DNA of 64,000 nucleotides from an uncultured Muribaculaceae bacterium (lineage in GTDB: Bacteria > Bacteroidota > Bacteroidia > Bacteroidales > Muribaculaceae): NCBI GenBank assembly GCA_910587425.1, contig CAJUKU010000005.1, positions 120,774 through 184,773 of the forward strand, in the 5' to 3' direction. Below the pieces are notes generated by a model that saw only the letters and a program-made list of their open reading frames with translations, was not told the origin of the DNA and did no database searches. A program made the translations under genes and the position numbers. The first letter of the stretch is position 1, and every line of letters starts with the position of its first letter. Positions 17,139 through 26,335 of the stretch are shown here, one piece after another.

Positions 17139-18815
17139 ATGAGCCTACCCCGCACCGACATAATACCTACTGACGCCTACCGTCCGACAGTGCTTGAACC
17201 ACGGACAGCAGGAAAAGAAGAATTAGTCGACACAGATGCAATCCGTCGCTTGAAAGAGTTTGCCAACTTCCCTGACACTTACGAAGATAGCGCGCCAACA
17301 TTCGCACAATTTGTCGCCTATCAGCTGCGCGACATCCCCGCCAACGACATGGCTTGGCGTGCCGTCCGTTCGCTAAGATCAGCGCTTCCCGATGCCGCAT
17401 TCCCGGCACGCCTTGAAGCAACCCATCTCTCACTTTGGATCGCGACAATGATTGCCGATGGACGGTCGGCAACGACACGCCGCCGGTATTTCGAGCGTCT
17501 GCACACATTATTTGTTCTTTTTGCAGCCACTACAGGTGCGGGCGTCGCTGATGATCCTTTCGCAGGTCTGCGCACTGCTGCCGAAGCTGAATATCAGAAG
17601 CCTGATCCTGCCGATACGCATAATGCCGATGTGCTACGCCGCATATATCCGCTGCTTGATCGTGCAGCGACATCCGATGCTGCGGCTGCAGCCGTCGTTT
17701 ACACACTCCTCACAGCGTCTACCATAGCCCATGCGGCAACTACGATACTCGACGAAGTAGAAAACGCCTCAGACGCCACACCGCAACTGATCGATTTTGC
17801 ACGCCGGATGCGCACCGACTCTCGCCGTCGCTACCTGCTGCCGTTGCAGCAGAACCGCCGCCGTCTGCCGCAGATCACCCGGCAATTGACCCACGACATA
17901 GCCTCGTTCCTAACACCGCGACGCGTGCAACTTCCCGAAGGATTCACTGACGACACAATAAAGTCAATATGGATCGTACTCGCACGACGAGCCGGAATCA
18001 CCCTCACTGACATAAGAGCGGTGATCACCACTCCGCCTGTCGGACACGCATACCTCAACCTCCTGACGCCGACGGCACTTACCGATGAGCAACGTGCAAA
18101 CATAATGCGTCGTGTTGCCGACACCTTGAGCGACTACACCCCCCGATGGCACGTTCTCCATCTGCGCCGCAACGTCGCCCCAGCCGACATCATCCCCCTC
18201 CTCCCTGCCGACGCCGATACATACTATCCGACACAGCGCATGGCTGAACGTCGCGACGGACGTCTGCGGTTCACCGACCAACCCATACTACCGGGAATAC
18301 TCTTCGTGCGCATTCCGACCCATCGCGTAGCGGCTACCGCACGTGCTATCGGAGCACAGGCTTGGTTCTACCGCACAGTAAACACGACCGACGCACCCTA
18401 CTCTGTGATCCCCGCGCCACAGATGATGATGTTTCAGCGAGCAGTAGGACAGCTCACACCAGACATCGCAGCCGGAGCAGCACTCGTCGACCCTTCCACA
18501 CTCCCCCCCGGCACCCGTGTCCGCATAATCGCCGGTCCCCTTGCCGGACACATCGCAACCATCACCTCCCTCCCCCACTATAACGTCACCACCGGCGCCC
18601 CGCTTCCCCAACAAAACGGCTCCACCGGGACATCGCCTGCCGCAACCGCAGATACCGCAACGGCAGCATCGACAGTAAAAGTTCAGATAGCAGAAGCGAC
18701 ACCGGCAGAAATGCCGGACATGCTCGACTGCAGCTTCACCCTCGCTCTCAACGCTGACACCGCCATCCTCTGGCGCCTCACCCTCCCCGCCTCCTCCCTC
18801 GCCCCCCTCTCCTGA
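17139..18815 (+). CDS. Tyrosine-recombinase-like domain fused to a NusG-type (UpxY-like) antiterminator
   Basis: A 558-residue protein heading the polysaccharide locus. Residues about 50-160 resemble the SAM-like core-binding domain of phage-type integrases. Residues 180-330 resemble a degenerate catalytic domain: the position of the first catalytic arginine reads LLTASTIAHAA, and no HxxR or tyrosine nucleophile is evident. Residues about 334-445 look like a NusG N-terminal domain (WHVLHLRRN, then PILPGILFVRIP). A KOW motif, PGTRVRIIAGPLAGH, follows near 457, then a long low-complexity C-terminus. UpxY-type NusG paralogues let RNA polymerase read through long capsule operons, which fits its position here. 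The recombinase assignment is a fold-level guess and needs structure comparison; the NusG part is more secure. Confidence 0.7.
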   Translation: MSLPRTDIIPTDAYRPTVLEPRTAGKEELVDTDAIRRLKEFANFPDTYEDSAPTFAQFVAYQLRDIPANDMAWRAVRSLRSALPDAAFPARLEATHLSLWIATMIADGRSATTRRRYFERLHTLFVLFAATTGAGVADDPFAGLRTAAEAEYQKPDPADTHNADVLRRIYPLLDRAATSDAAAAAVVYTLLTASTIAHAATTILDEVENASDATPQLIDFARRMRTDSRRRYLLPLQQNRRRLPQITRQLTHDIASFLTPRRVQLPEGFTDDTIKSIWIVLARRAGITLTDIRAVITTPPVGHAYLNLLTPTALTDEQRANIMRRVADTLSDYTPRWHVLHLRRNVAPADIIPLLPADADTYYPTQRMAERRDGRLRFTDQPILPGILFVRIPTHRVAATARAIGAQAWFYRTVNTTDAPYSVIPAPQMMMFQRAVGQLTPDIAAGAALVDPSTLPPGTRVRIIAGPLAGHIATITSLPHYNVTTGAPLPQQNGSTGTSPAATADTATAASTVKVQIAEATPAEMPDMLDCSFTLALNADTAILWRLTLPASSLAPLS

Positions 18816-18883
18816 ATCCCACTACATTAAACAAGCGCCTACACAACTGCGCACACCACAAAGCGACACCTCGCACCATCTCA

Positions 18884-19888
18884 ATGCGATATTCCATTAT
18901 CGCCCTCATACTCACAATCCTCACCACCTCCTGCTCCTCCGACGCCAGCATGGATTTTCTCGCGATGCAATATCAATATATTGCTCCCGACGAAGTTATA
19001 AACCCTGCATCTGAATACCTTATAGTCATCGGCGACATACAGGAATATACCCAAACATTTGAAAATCTGGACTACCTTATATATTCATTGGATTGGATCA
19101 GAAATCAAAACAATAACTACAACAATATTAAGTGTGTGCTTCAAGATGGCGATGTTACCAACAGCAACGCTCCATGGCAGTGGGAAATGGCTCGTGAGGC
19201 GTTCCATCACCTGAAAGACAGCGTCATGTATGTATGGTCTACCGGTAACCATGATTACCAGTGGGTTGGAGAAACCGGCACACAGATCAGCGACCGCACA
19301 TCCACTCTATTAAACTCATACCTAAGCAACTCGCTCCTCGACAAAAACATAATATCCAGATTTGAGACCGACAGATATGATAACATCATACTTCGGAGTT
19401 CGCTCACAGCCAGGCATATAAATATAATATCTCTTGAGTTCGGACCGCGACCGGAGGTATTGACATGGGCTGCAAAGTATGTACGCTCACATACTAATGA
19501 AAAATTCATCCTGATGACCCATGAATATATGACAGATGAAGGCGAAAGAATGAAATCAGGTAAAACATTCGCATATCTTCAATTTGTAGATATACCTCAC
19601 ACAGAGCCAGATGAGATATGGGAACAATTGGTGAAACCCAACGACAATATACTTTGTGTAGTGAACGGTCACAACGGATTCTGCAAGTACCTGGAAACCG
19701 AAAACGACGCCGGGCGCATGGTCCCTCAGATCTTATTTAATCTACAGTATCAGGTTAACGGAGGCGACTCAATGCTACAACTCTGGGAATTCCCCATGAA
19801 TGAAAATAAGGTCAATATATCCGTCTACAACACTCTTTCAGGCGAATATAAAGATTATGAGCAAACGTCATACTCATTTACTTATTAA
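18884..19888 (+). CDS. Calcineurin-like metallophosphoesterase lipoprotein
   Basis: A 334-residue exported phosphoesterase. The lipoprotein signal ends at C17 (LTTSC), so the mature protein should be membrane-anchored in the periplasm or at the surface. The metal-binding blocks of the family are in order: GDIQ near 50, GDVTN near 89, GNHDY at 121-125, MTHEY near 212 and NGHNG near 260. The substrate is unknown. It sits between the antiterminator and the cytidylyltransferase/CobD-like gene, 6 bases from the latter. It may trim or recycle a phosphorylated glycan substituent; that is inference from position. Confidence 0.82.
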   Translation: MRYSIIALILTILTTSCSSDASMDFLAMQYQYIAPDEVINPASEYLIVIGDIQEYTQTFENLDYLIYSLDWIRNQNNNYNNIKCVLQDGDVTNSNAPWQWEMAREAFHHLKDSVMYVWSTGNHDYQWVGETGTQISDRTSTLLNSYLSNSLLDKNIISRFETDRYDNIILRSSLTARHINIISLEFGPRPEVLTWAAKYVRSHTNEKFILMTHEYMTDEGERMKSGKTFAYLQFVDIPHTEPDEIWEQLVKPNDNILCVVNGHNGFCKYLETENDAGRMVPQILFNLQYQVNGGDSMLQLWEFPMNENKVNISVYNTLSGEYKDYEQTSYSFTY

Positions 19889-19894
19889 ATTATA

Positions 19895-21706
19895 ATGCAG
19901 GCAATAATATTAGCGGCAGGCATGGGACGCCGTTTAGGTGAATTTACCGCCAACAATACAAAATGTATGCTCCCTGTCAACGGCATACGCTTAATAGACC
20001 GCATGCTCCGTCAACTGAGTTCACAAAAGCTCAGAAAGATAGTGATCGTAATAGGATACGAGCGTGACAACCTCCGGAACTATATTACCCAAAACTACCC
20101 GGATCTACCCATTGAATTTGTAGAGAATACGATCTACGACAAGACAAACAACATATACTCATTGTGGCTTGCACGACAGCAAATGTCAGAGGACGACACA
20201 CTTCTACTTGAATCCGACCTGATTTTTGAAGAATCTGTGCTACAGGCAGCCATCAATAGTCCATATAAAGATTGTGCACTCGTCAGCAAATACGAGACCT
20301 GGATGGATGGAACGATGGTTCGTATTGATGACGAAAACAACATAATCAACTTCATCCCGAAAAAAGCATTCAAGTATAGCGACACAGGATTCTATTACAA
20401 GACCGTCAACATCTACAAGTTCTCACAGAGTTTCATCGTAAATCACTACCTCCCCTTCCTTGAGGCATACATACGCGTACTTGGCGAAAACGAATACTAC
20501 GAACAGGTATTGCGCGTCATCACACTTATTGACACCACCGGAATAAAGGCACTCCCTATCGACGGGATGCATTGGTATGAAATCGACGATGTGCAGGATC
20601 TACGCATCGCCGAGACAATCTTCGCATCACCCGAGGAACGCCTCAACAAACTCCAGCACTCCTACGGCGGCTATTGGCGCTACCCGCAGCTGCTTGACTT
20701 CTGCTACCTCGTCAATCCGTATTTCCCCACTTCAAGGATGATTGACGAGATGAAAGCCAATTTTGAGACACTCTTACGCGACTACCCCTCGGGAATGGGA
20801 GTAAACTCATTGCTTGCTGGTAAATATTTCGGTATACGTCAGGAATACATTCTTCCGGGCAACGGTGCTGCCGAACTGATCAAATCACTAATGGAGCACA
20901 CCGACGGCACACTTGGAGTAACATGCCCCACATTTGAGGAATATCCAAACCGGATGCCGGAGGATCGCATTGTACGTTATATCCCTCAGAACGACGACTT
21001 CTGCTATACCGTAGATGATCTCATTGACTATTTTACAAGTCATCCGGTCAATTCGCTTCTGGTTGTCAATCCCGACAACCCTTCCGGAAACTTCATATCA
21101 CGCGCGGACCTGCTGAGACTCGCAGAATGGGCAGAAAACAACCGAGTACGGCTCATTGTCGATGAGTCCTTTATAGATTTCGCCGACAATGGTTTCGACA
21201 ACAGCCTGTTGCACGATGAAATACTGAGGGAGCGCCCCACGATGTGCGTCATGAAAAGCATATCCAAATCCTATGGCGTTCCCGGACTGCGCCTCGGCAT
21301 ACTCGCCAGCGCCGATACAGAATTAATACGGAATATGCGCAAAGATGTTGCGATATGGAATATCAATTCATTCGCGGAATTCTACATGCAGATCTACTCA
21401 AAATACGAGAAAGACTACAAGCGCTCGTGCGAGAAATTCATAAGCGAACGTACACGCTTTTTCCACGAGCTGCAACAGATTCCATACCTTCGCGTAATCC
21501 CTTCTCAAGCTAACTACTTCCTCTGCGAAGTGCTCCCGCCTCATACATCCCAATCTCTTGCGCTCAACCTCCTCACCGAACACAACATATTGATCAAGGA
21601 TTGTTCCACAAAAAAGGGATTTCCGGACAATAGGGATTACATACGCATTGCAATCCGTGATCGCCACGATGATACTACGTTAGTGAAAGCTTTAGCTGAA
21701 CAATAA
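19895..21706 (+). CDS. Fusion of LicC-like nucleotidyltransferase and CobD-like PLP enzyme
   Basis: A 603-residue bifunctional protein. Residues 1-240 form a sugar/phosphocholine nucleotidyltransferase domain (AIILAAGMGRRLG, then NNTKCMLPVNG) like the CTP:phosphocholine cytidylyltransferase LicC. Residues 245-603 form a fold-type I PLP domain with GNGAAELI, NPDNPSGNFIS, VDESFIDF and the PLP lysine K458 in SISKSYGVPGLRLG. The WNINSFAE segment and VDESFIDF resemble CobD (threonine-phosphate decarboxylase) more than ordinary aminotransferases. A consistent model is decarboxylation of O-phospho-serine or O-phospho-threonine to an amino-alcohol phosphate, then activation with CTP to a CDP-amino-alcohol. 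An aminotransferase role cannot be excluded. Confidence 0.82.
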   Translation: MQAIILAAGMGRRLGEFTANNTKCMLPVNGIRLIDRMLRQLSSQKLRKIVIVIGYERDNLRNYITQNYPDLPIEFVENTIYDKTNNIYSLWLARQQMSEDDTLLLESDLIFEESVLQAAINSPYKDCALVSKYETWMDGTMVRIDDENNIINFIPKKAFKYSDTGFYYKTVNIYKFSQSFIVNHYLPFLEAYIRVLGENEYYEQVLRVITLIDTTGIKALPIDGMHWYEIDDVQDLRIAETIFASPEERLNKLQHSYGGYWRYPQLLDFCYLVNPYFPTSRMIDEMKANFETLLRDYPSGMGVNSLLAGKYFGIRQEYILPGNGAAELIKSLMEHTDGTLGVTCPTFEEYPNRMPEDRIVRYIPQNDDFCYTVDDLIDYFTSHPVNSLLVVNPDNPSGNFISRADLLRLAEWAENNRVRLIVDESFIDFADNGFDNSLLHDEILRERPTMCVMKSISKSYGVPGLRLGILASADTELIRNMRKDVAIWNINSFAEFYMQIYSKYEKDYKRSCEKFISERTRFFHELQQIPYLRVIPSQANYFLCEVLPPHTSQSLALNLLTEHNILIKDCSTKKGFPDNRDYIRIAIRDRHDDTTLVKALAEQ

Positions 21707-21748
21707 TGCGATATATAGTAATAAAAAGAATTCAAATCGCCGCGTAGT

Positions 21749-22771
21749 ATGAAGCAAATAAATACAATTTGTATTTGCGGCGGTGGAAGTCTTGGGCTTG
21801 TTTGTTCAGGAGTATTTTGCTCAAAGAACTCGAATGTAAGCTTGCTTACAGGTCATCCCGATAATTGGAAAACGAACATACAAGTTATAGATCCGAAAGG
21901 TATCGTATTCAGCGGCAATCTTAAGAGAATCTCTAAGCACCCTAAAGAGGTCGTGACTGATGCTGATCTGGTTTTTCTTACAGTCCCTGGATTTCTAATA
22001 GAGAAGACACTTAAGAATATAAAGCCGTATCTGAAACCTGATGCAATAGTCGGATCTGTTGTTTCGAGCACGGGATTTTTCTTTGCTGCTCATGAAACTC
22101 TTGGAGGGAAGCATTGCTTGTTTGGATTTCAACGAGTCCCATACATAGCCAGACAGAAAAAGTATGGAGAGATTGGAGAACTACTCGGTTATAAAACTGA
22201 ACTGAATATTGCAATAGAAAATTGTCAGGATACCGACGGTTTAAGAAAGGAATTGGAAACTCTTTTTGGGACTCCAATCAATCTCCTCTCCAATTTTTAT
22301 GAAGCATCCCTTACCAATAGTAATCCCATCCTGCACACCGGACGACTATACACGATGTGGAAAGATTATACTGGTGAAATTATAGATAATCCTCCATTAT
22401 TTTATGCAGACTGGAATGATGAAGCATCAGACTGCATAATCCGTATGGATACAGAATTCCAACTGCTATTGAAAGAGCTTGGAATCAGAGAAGGTGCGAT
22501 TCCGACATTGCTTGATTACTATGAATCTTCAGACGCCGCATCCCTTACAAATAAAATTCGGGATATACAGGCATTTAAATCTATAGCATCTCCGGTTACA
22601 AAAACAGAAGCCGGGTGGATCCCCGATTTCACAAGCAGATATTTCACCGAAGACTTTCCATTTGGATTACGCTTCATAAAGGAATTGGCTGAAAAAAACC
22701 ACATTCACACCCCTGTTATTGATAAAGTATATAACTGGGGCATGAGCAAGACATGCGCTCTTGAGAAATGA
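21749..22771 (+). CDS. Octopine/nopaline dehydrogenase family oxidoreductase
   Basis: A 340-residue NAD(P)-dependent enzyme. A Rossmann motif (CGGGSLGLVCSG) is near residue 10, and the C-terminal half is the helical opine-dehydrogenase domain with a conserved SNPILHTGRLY segment. Opine dehydrogenases join an amine to a 2-keto acid by reductive amination, giving an N-(carboxyalkyl) product. Placed between a CDP-amino-alcohol maker and LicD, it probably carboxyalkylates the amino group of the substituent being built. The AT-rich composition of the second half of the locus starts at about this gene. RBS is weak; the start is set by the Rossmann motif. Confidence 0.8.
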   Translation: MKQINTICICGGGSLGLVCSGVFCSKNSNVSLLTGHPDNWKTNIQVIDPKGIVFSGNLKRISKHPKEVVTDADLVFLTVPGFLIEKTLKNIKPYLKPDAIVGSVVSSTGFFFAAHETLGGKHCLFGFQRVPYIARQKKYGEIGELLGYKTELNIAIENCQDTDGLRKELETLFGTPINLLSNFYEASLTNSNPILHTGRLYTMWKDYTGEIIDNPPLFYADWNDEASDCIIRMDTEFQLLLKELGIREGAIPTLLDYYESSDAASLTNKIRDIQAFKSIASPVTKTEAGWIPDFTSRYFTEDFPFGLRFIKELAEKNHIHTPVIDKVYNWGMSKTCALEK

Positions 22772-22781
22772 TCAAAAAAAC

Positions 22782-23594
22782 ATGCTTCCATACGAAATAC
22801 AAGCCAACCTGAGGTCTAAATACAACCCAGACGGATCGGAACTACGGATCATGCAGTTACGCATGCTCGACATGCTTATTTTCTTTGACCGTTTCTGTAG
22901 CGAAAATCATCTGTCATATTGGCTGGACTCGGGTACATTATTGGGAGCAGCCCGACATGGCGGGTTTATACCTTGGGATGACGATACGGATATCGGCATG
23001 ACGCGTAATGATGCATTGAAACTTAAAGCGCTTATGGGGGATAAGGTTTTTGAGGGAAAATATATTCTACAAACTTCGGAAACCGATTCTAATTACGTTA
23101 ATTCCTCATGGTATACCCTACGCGATATAACCACAGAATACATTCAAGACTCATATCTGCACAACAGATTAAAATATAGAGGACTTCAAATAGACATATT
23201 CATTTTCGAACAAGGAGTATCACCCATTTTGAAACGATTGGCAACTGGGTTTCAGCAACGGTTGGTCGTATCCCCATTGTTAGGCACCAGATATAAGTTC
23301 TTACGACCTTGTGTAAATATGTTGCACAGGTCATTTGAATCTATTATCGCACCTCTATTCCGTATCATAAGATATAATAATTTTTGGCAAAAGGGCTACG
23401 GTAATCCATTTGGAAAACCAAACGCTACTTCAGTAATGTTTCCGTTGTCAAAGATCTGTTTTGAAGGTTACGAGTTTAAGGCTCCTGCAAACGTCCCTGC
23501 ATATCTATCCACCATGTATGGCAATGACTGGAACACCATTCCGTCCGAAGAAAATATAGTGACCCACGGAGTCAAATTCAGATTCATCGACTGA
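22782..23594 (+). CDS. LicD family phosphotransferase
   Basis: LicD enzymes transfer phosphocholine or a related phospho-alcohol from a CDP carrier onto a cell-surface glycan. The family core YWLDSGTLLGAARHGGFIPW is followed by DDDTDIGM, with metal-binding aspartates at 66-68 and 70. The ATG at 22782, ten bases after the preceding stop, gives 270 residues. An in-frame TTG at 22761 would overlap the upstream gene and is less likely. It is the last member of the predicted substituent cassette. The LicC-like domain upstream is its natural partner. Confidence 0.9.
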   Translation: MLPYEIQANLRSKYNPDGSELRIMQLRMLDMLIFFDRFCSENHLSYWLDSGTLLGAARHGGFIPWDDDTDIGMTRNDALKLKALMGDKVFEGKYILQTSETDSNYVNSSWYTLRDITTEYIQDSYLHNRLKYRGLQIDIFIFEQGVSPILKRLATGFQQRLVVSPLLGTRYKFLRPCVNMLHRSFESIIAPLFRIIRYNNFWQKGYGNPFGKPNATSVMFPLSKICFEGYEFKAPANVPAYLSTMYGNDWNTIPSEENIVTHGVKFRFID

Positions 23595-23648
23595 TCATTG
23601 GGTAACCTTAAGACCCACATACTCCACAACGGAATCAACCCCGCCTGA

Positions 23649-25181
23649 ATGCCCTCACAGTCACGGACTAAGAAAAGCCTGTTGAACTCAGCCGTATCAA
23701 TGTTTTTTGTTGCGGTACAATTTCTATTGGGTTTCTATTCGAGGAAAATATTCCTCGAATATCTCGGTACAGAGATTCTCGGTCTTAACTCAACGGCTGT
23801 AAATATCCTACAGTTTCTCAACCTTACGGAGCTTGGGATCGGAGCAGCCGTAAGTTTCTCTCTATATAAGCCGTTGCATCATGATGACCGGGCAACCATT
23901 TGTGAGATAGTCTCGCTGCAGGGACATCTGTATAAACGTATTGCCGGCGGTATTGTGGTACTGTCGGCAGTCGCGATGTGCTTCTTCCCATGGATATTCA
24001 GCAAGATGGAGCTTCCGTTATGGTATGCTTACACATCGTTTGCAGTCCTGCTTTGGGGGGCACTTCTTGGTTACTATGTGAACTACCGTCAGATTGTTCT
24101 TTCAGCATCCCAGCTCGATTATAAGATACAGTTCGCTACCCGACCATGGTATATAATAAAGATACTATGTCAGATCGCAGCTATGATATATTTGACAGAT
24201 CCATACGTATGGTGGCTAGTTTTGGAGGCATTGTTTACAACCATATCGGCTATATCGTTGCGCATTGTCACAAACCGTGAGTTCCCGTATCTTAAGAACT
24301 CTGCAGATACATTCGCGAACCTGCGCCAAAAGTACAACCTCATATTTGTCAAGGTAAAGCAGCTGTTTATACATAAAATCGCCGGTTTTGCACTGTTTCA
24401 GGCTTCCCCTCTTATAATATATGCATATATGTCGCTCACAGCAGTGGCATTGTATGGTAACTATATAGTGGTTACAAATGGCGTAAAGACAATCTGTTCT
24501 GCTGTTTTCAGCAGTATTGGAGCCGGAATCGGTGATCTTGTGGCTGAAGGAGACAAAAACAGGATAATAAAAGTATTCCGCGAGCTTTTCTGCCTGCGCT
24601 TCCTTACCGCAGCCATTTTTGCATGGGGGTTCATCAATCTTGTCCAGCCTTTTATATGCGTATGGATCGGACCGCAATACATGTTGTCGACTACGGCAGT
24701 AGTATTATTGGCGAGCCTGATGTTTATTGATATAGTCCGCAATGCCGTTGACCTTTTTATAAATGCATACGGACTGTTCAGTGATGTTTGGGCACCAATA
24801 ACCGAGGCTACAATAAATCTCTCATTGTCCATTCTGTTCGGTTACTTCTGGGGACTTAATGGCATTTTGAGTGGGGCTTTGGTAAGTCTGATTGTGATTG
24901 TGATGATATGGAAACCTTATTTCTTGTTTACTAAAGGGTTCCGGTTTCCTGTCATTAGGTACGTCCTGCTCATGGGAAAGCATCTCCTTATTTTTGCAGC
25001 GATAGCGATTATAATGTATTTTCTCTTGCCAAACATTTCAATCAATCCCGCGGCAAGCTGGGGAAGTTGGTTCAGATATTCAATAATTTCCATCACTATA
25101 TTTTCGATTCTTATATCCACAGCTCTGATCTTATTCAGATGTGGATTAGGTGATTTTATAGAACGTTTCCGTAGAAAATGA
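23649..25181 (+). CDS. Wzx-type polysaccharide flippase
   Basis: A 510-residue integral membrane protein with about 12-14 hydrophobic helices and the MATE/MVF-type Wzx start (NSAVSMFFVAVQFLLGFYSRK, broadly). The YLGTEILGLNS segment is common in Bacteroidales polysaccharide transporters. It would flip lipid-linked repeat units across the inner membrane. Its stop overlaps the next start by 4 bases. Confidence 0.9.
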   Translation: MPSQSRTKKSLLNSAVSMFFVAVQFLLGFYSRKIFLEYLGTEILGLNSTAVNILQFLNLTELGIGAAVSFSLYKPLHHDDRATICEIVSLQGHLYKRIAGGIVVLSAVAMCFFPWIFSKMELPLWYAYTSFAVLLWGALLGYYVNYRQIVLSASQLDYKIQFATRPWYIIKILCQIAAMIYLTDPYVWWLVLEALFTTISAISLRIVTNREFPYLKNSADTFANLRQKYNLIFVKVKQLFIHKIAGFALFQASPLIIYAYMSLTAVALYGNYIVVTNGVKTICSAVFSSIGAGIGDLVAEGDKNRIIKVFRELFCLRFLTAAIFAWGFINLVQPFICVWIGPQYMLSTTAVVLLASLMFIDIVRNAVDLFINAYGLFSDVWAPITEATINLSLSILFGYFWGLNGILSGALVSLIVIVMIWKPYFLFTKGFRFPVIRYVLLMGKHLLIFAAIAIIMYFLLPNISINPAASWGSWFRYSIISITIFSILISTALILFRCGLGDFIERFRRK

Positions 25182-26185
25182 AGAACGAGACTCCTGCCGT
25201 TTCCGTAATAATTCCGGTTTATAATGTAGAGAAGTATCTGCGTCGTTGTCTTGACTCAGTCGTCAATCAGACTTTCACCGACTTTGAACTAATTCTTGTA
25301 AATGACGGAAGTACAGACAGCTCTCTTGAAATCTGTCAGGAATATGCCGCCACTGATTCCCGGATAAAAGTTATAGATACACCTAACGGCGGATGTAGTC
25401 GAGCCCGTAATATCGGTTGGAACAATTCTTGCGGAGATTGGATTTTATGCATTGACTCCGACGATTGGATGGAACTCAATATGATTGAGAGGCTATATAC
25501 AACAGCCTTGTCTGAAGAAGCTGACATAGTAGCCTGCAACGTATATTCTGACAATGGTGCCGGAGTACTAAATCTACTGGGTTATCCCTACGGTCCTTTA
25601 GAACCTAAAAAGGAAATATATAGAATAGGAGGAAACCATTCAGTCGTATGGAATAAACTTGTAAGCCGAAACCTATATGAGGAATATGACATCCGTTGGA
25701 TTCCTGGAGTCGCGATGTGGGAAGACTTAGCAGTTACTACTCGTTTACGGTTTCACAGTAAAAAAACAGTGTTAATCCCAGATGCGTTATATCATTATTT
25801 TTGTGCACAAAGGGATAATATTTGTTCTCGGGAAGGGAAAAAATATCCTAAAGACCAAATCTGTGTACTTAATTTCTTAATGGAATATTTTAACGATAAA
25901 AATATTCCGAAAAAACTTTACCTTAAAATAGAGAACACCTTGAAACAGGGAGTCAAGCAATATGTATATGACTCCACATCTCCCGACAAATATGCTTCGT
26001 GGAAATCAATGTATGCGGAGAGTAATCATTCTATCCTGTCCCTCTGTCATATACCATTGCGTACTCGGTTATCAATTTTTATAGCATATCACACTTCATA
26101 TTCCACCTTTTCCACGATTCGATCGATCGCACTGAAACTGAAAGGAATTAAGCGTTTAATAAAAAAAATAATCATCCCACTTTGA
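25178..26185 (+). CDS. Glycosyltransferase family 2
   Basis: A 335-residue GT-A enzyme. The N-terminal core VSVIIPVYNVEKYLRRCLDS is followed by LVNDGSTDSS and the metal-binding DSDDW motif near residue 97. The C-terminal third is basic and probably membrane-associated. Donor and acceptor sugars cannot be read from the sequence. It overlaps the flippase stop by ATGA, so translation is coupled. Confidence 0.92.
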   Translation: MKNETPAVSVIIPVYNVEKYLRRCLDSVVNQTFTDFELILVNDGSTDSSLEICQEYAATDSRIKVIDTPNGGCSRARNIGWNNSCGDWILCIDSDDWMELNMIERLYTTALSEEADIVACNVYSDNGAGVLNLLGYPYGPLEPKKEIYRIGGNHSVVWNKLVSRNLYEEYDIRWIPGVAMWEDLAVTTRLRFHSKKTVLIPDALYHYFCAQRDNICSREGKKYPKDQICVLNFLMEYFNDKNIPKKLYLKIENTLKQGVKQYVYDSTSPDKYASWKSMYAESNHSILSLCHIPLRTRLSIFIAYHTSYSTFSTIRSIALKLKGIKRLIKKIIIPL

Positions 26186-26335
26186 ATGTCTACAATCAAC
26201 GCCAAATCAACAGATTATTAAAATCAAATATACGTATCGGTTACAGCAGTCAACATAACACGACAAATTTAGCATTATTGCGCATTAAGTAAACGTCTGC
26301 TTCAATCAGACAAATAATTATAACATAAATAACAA

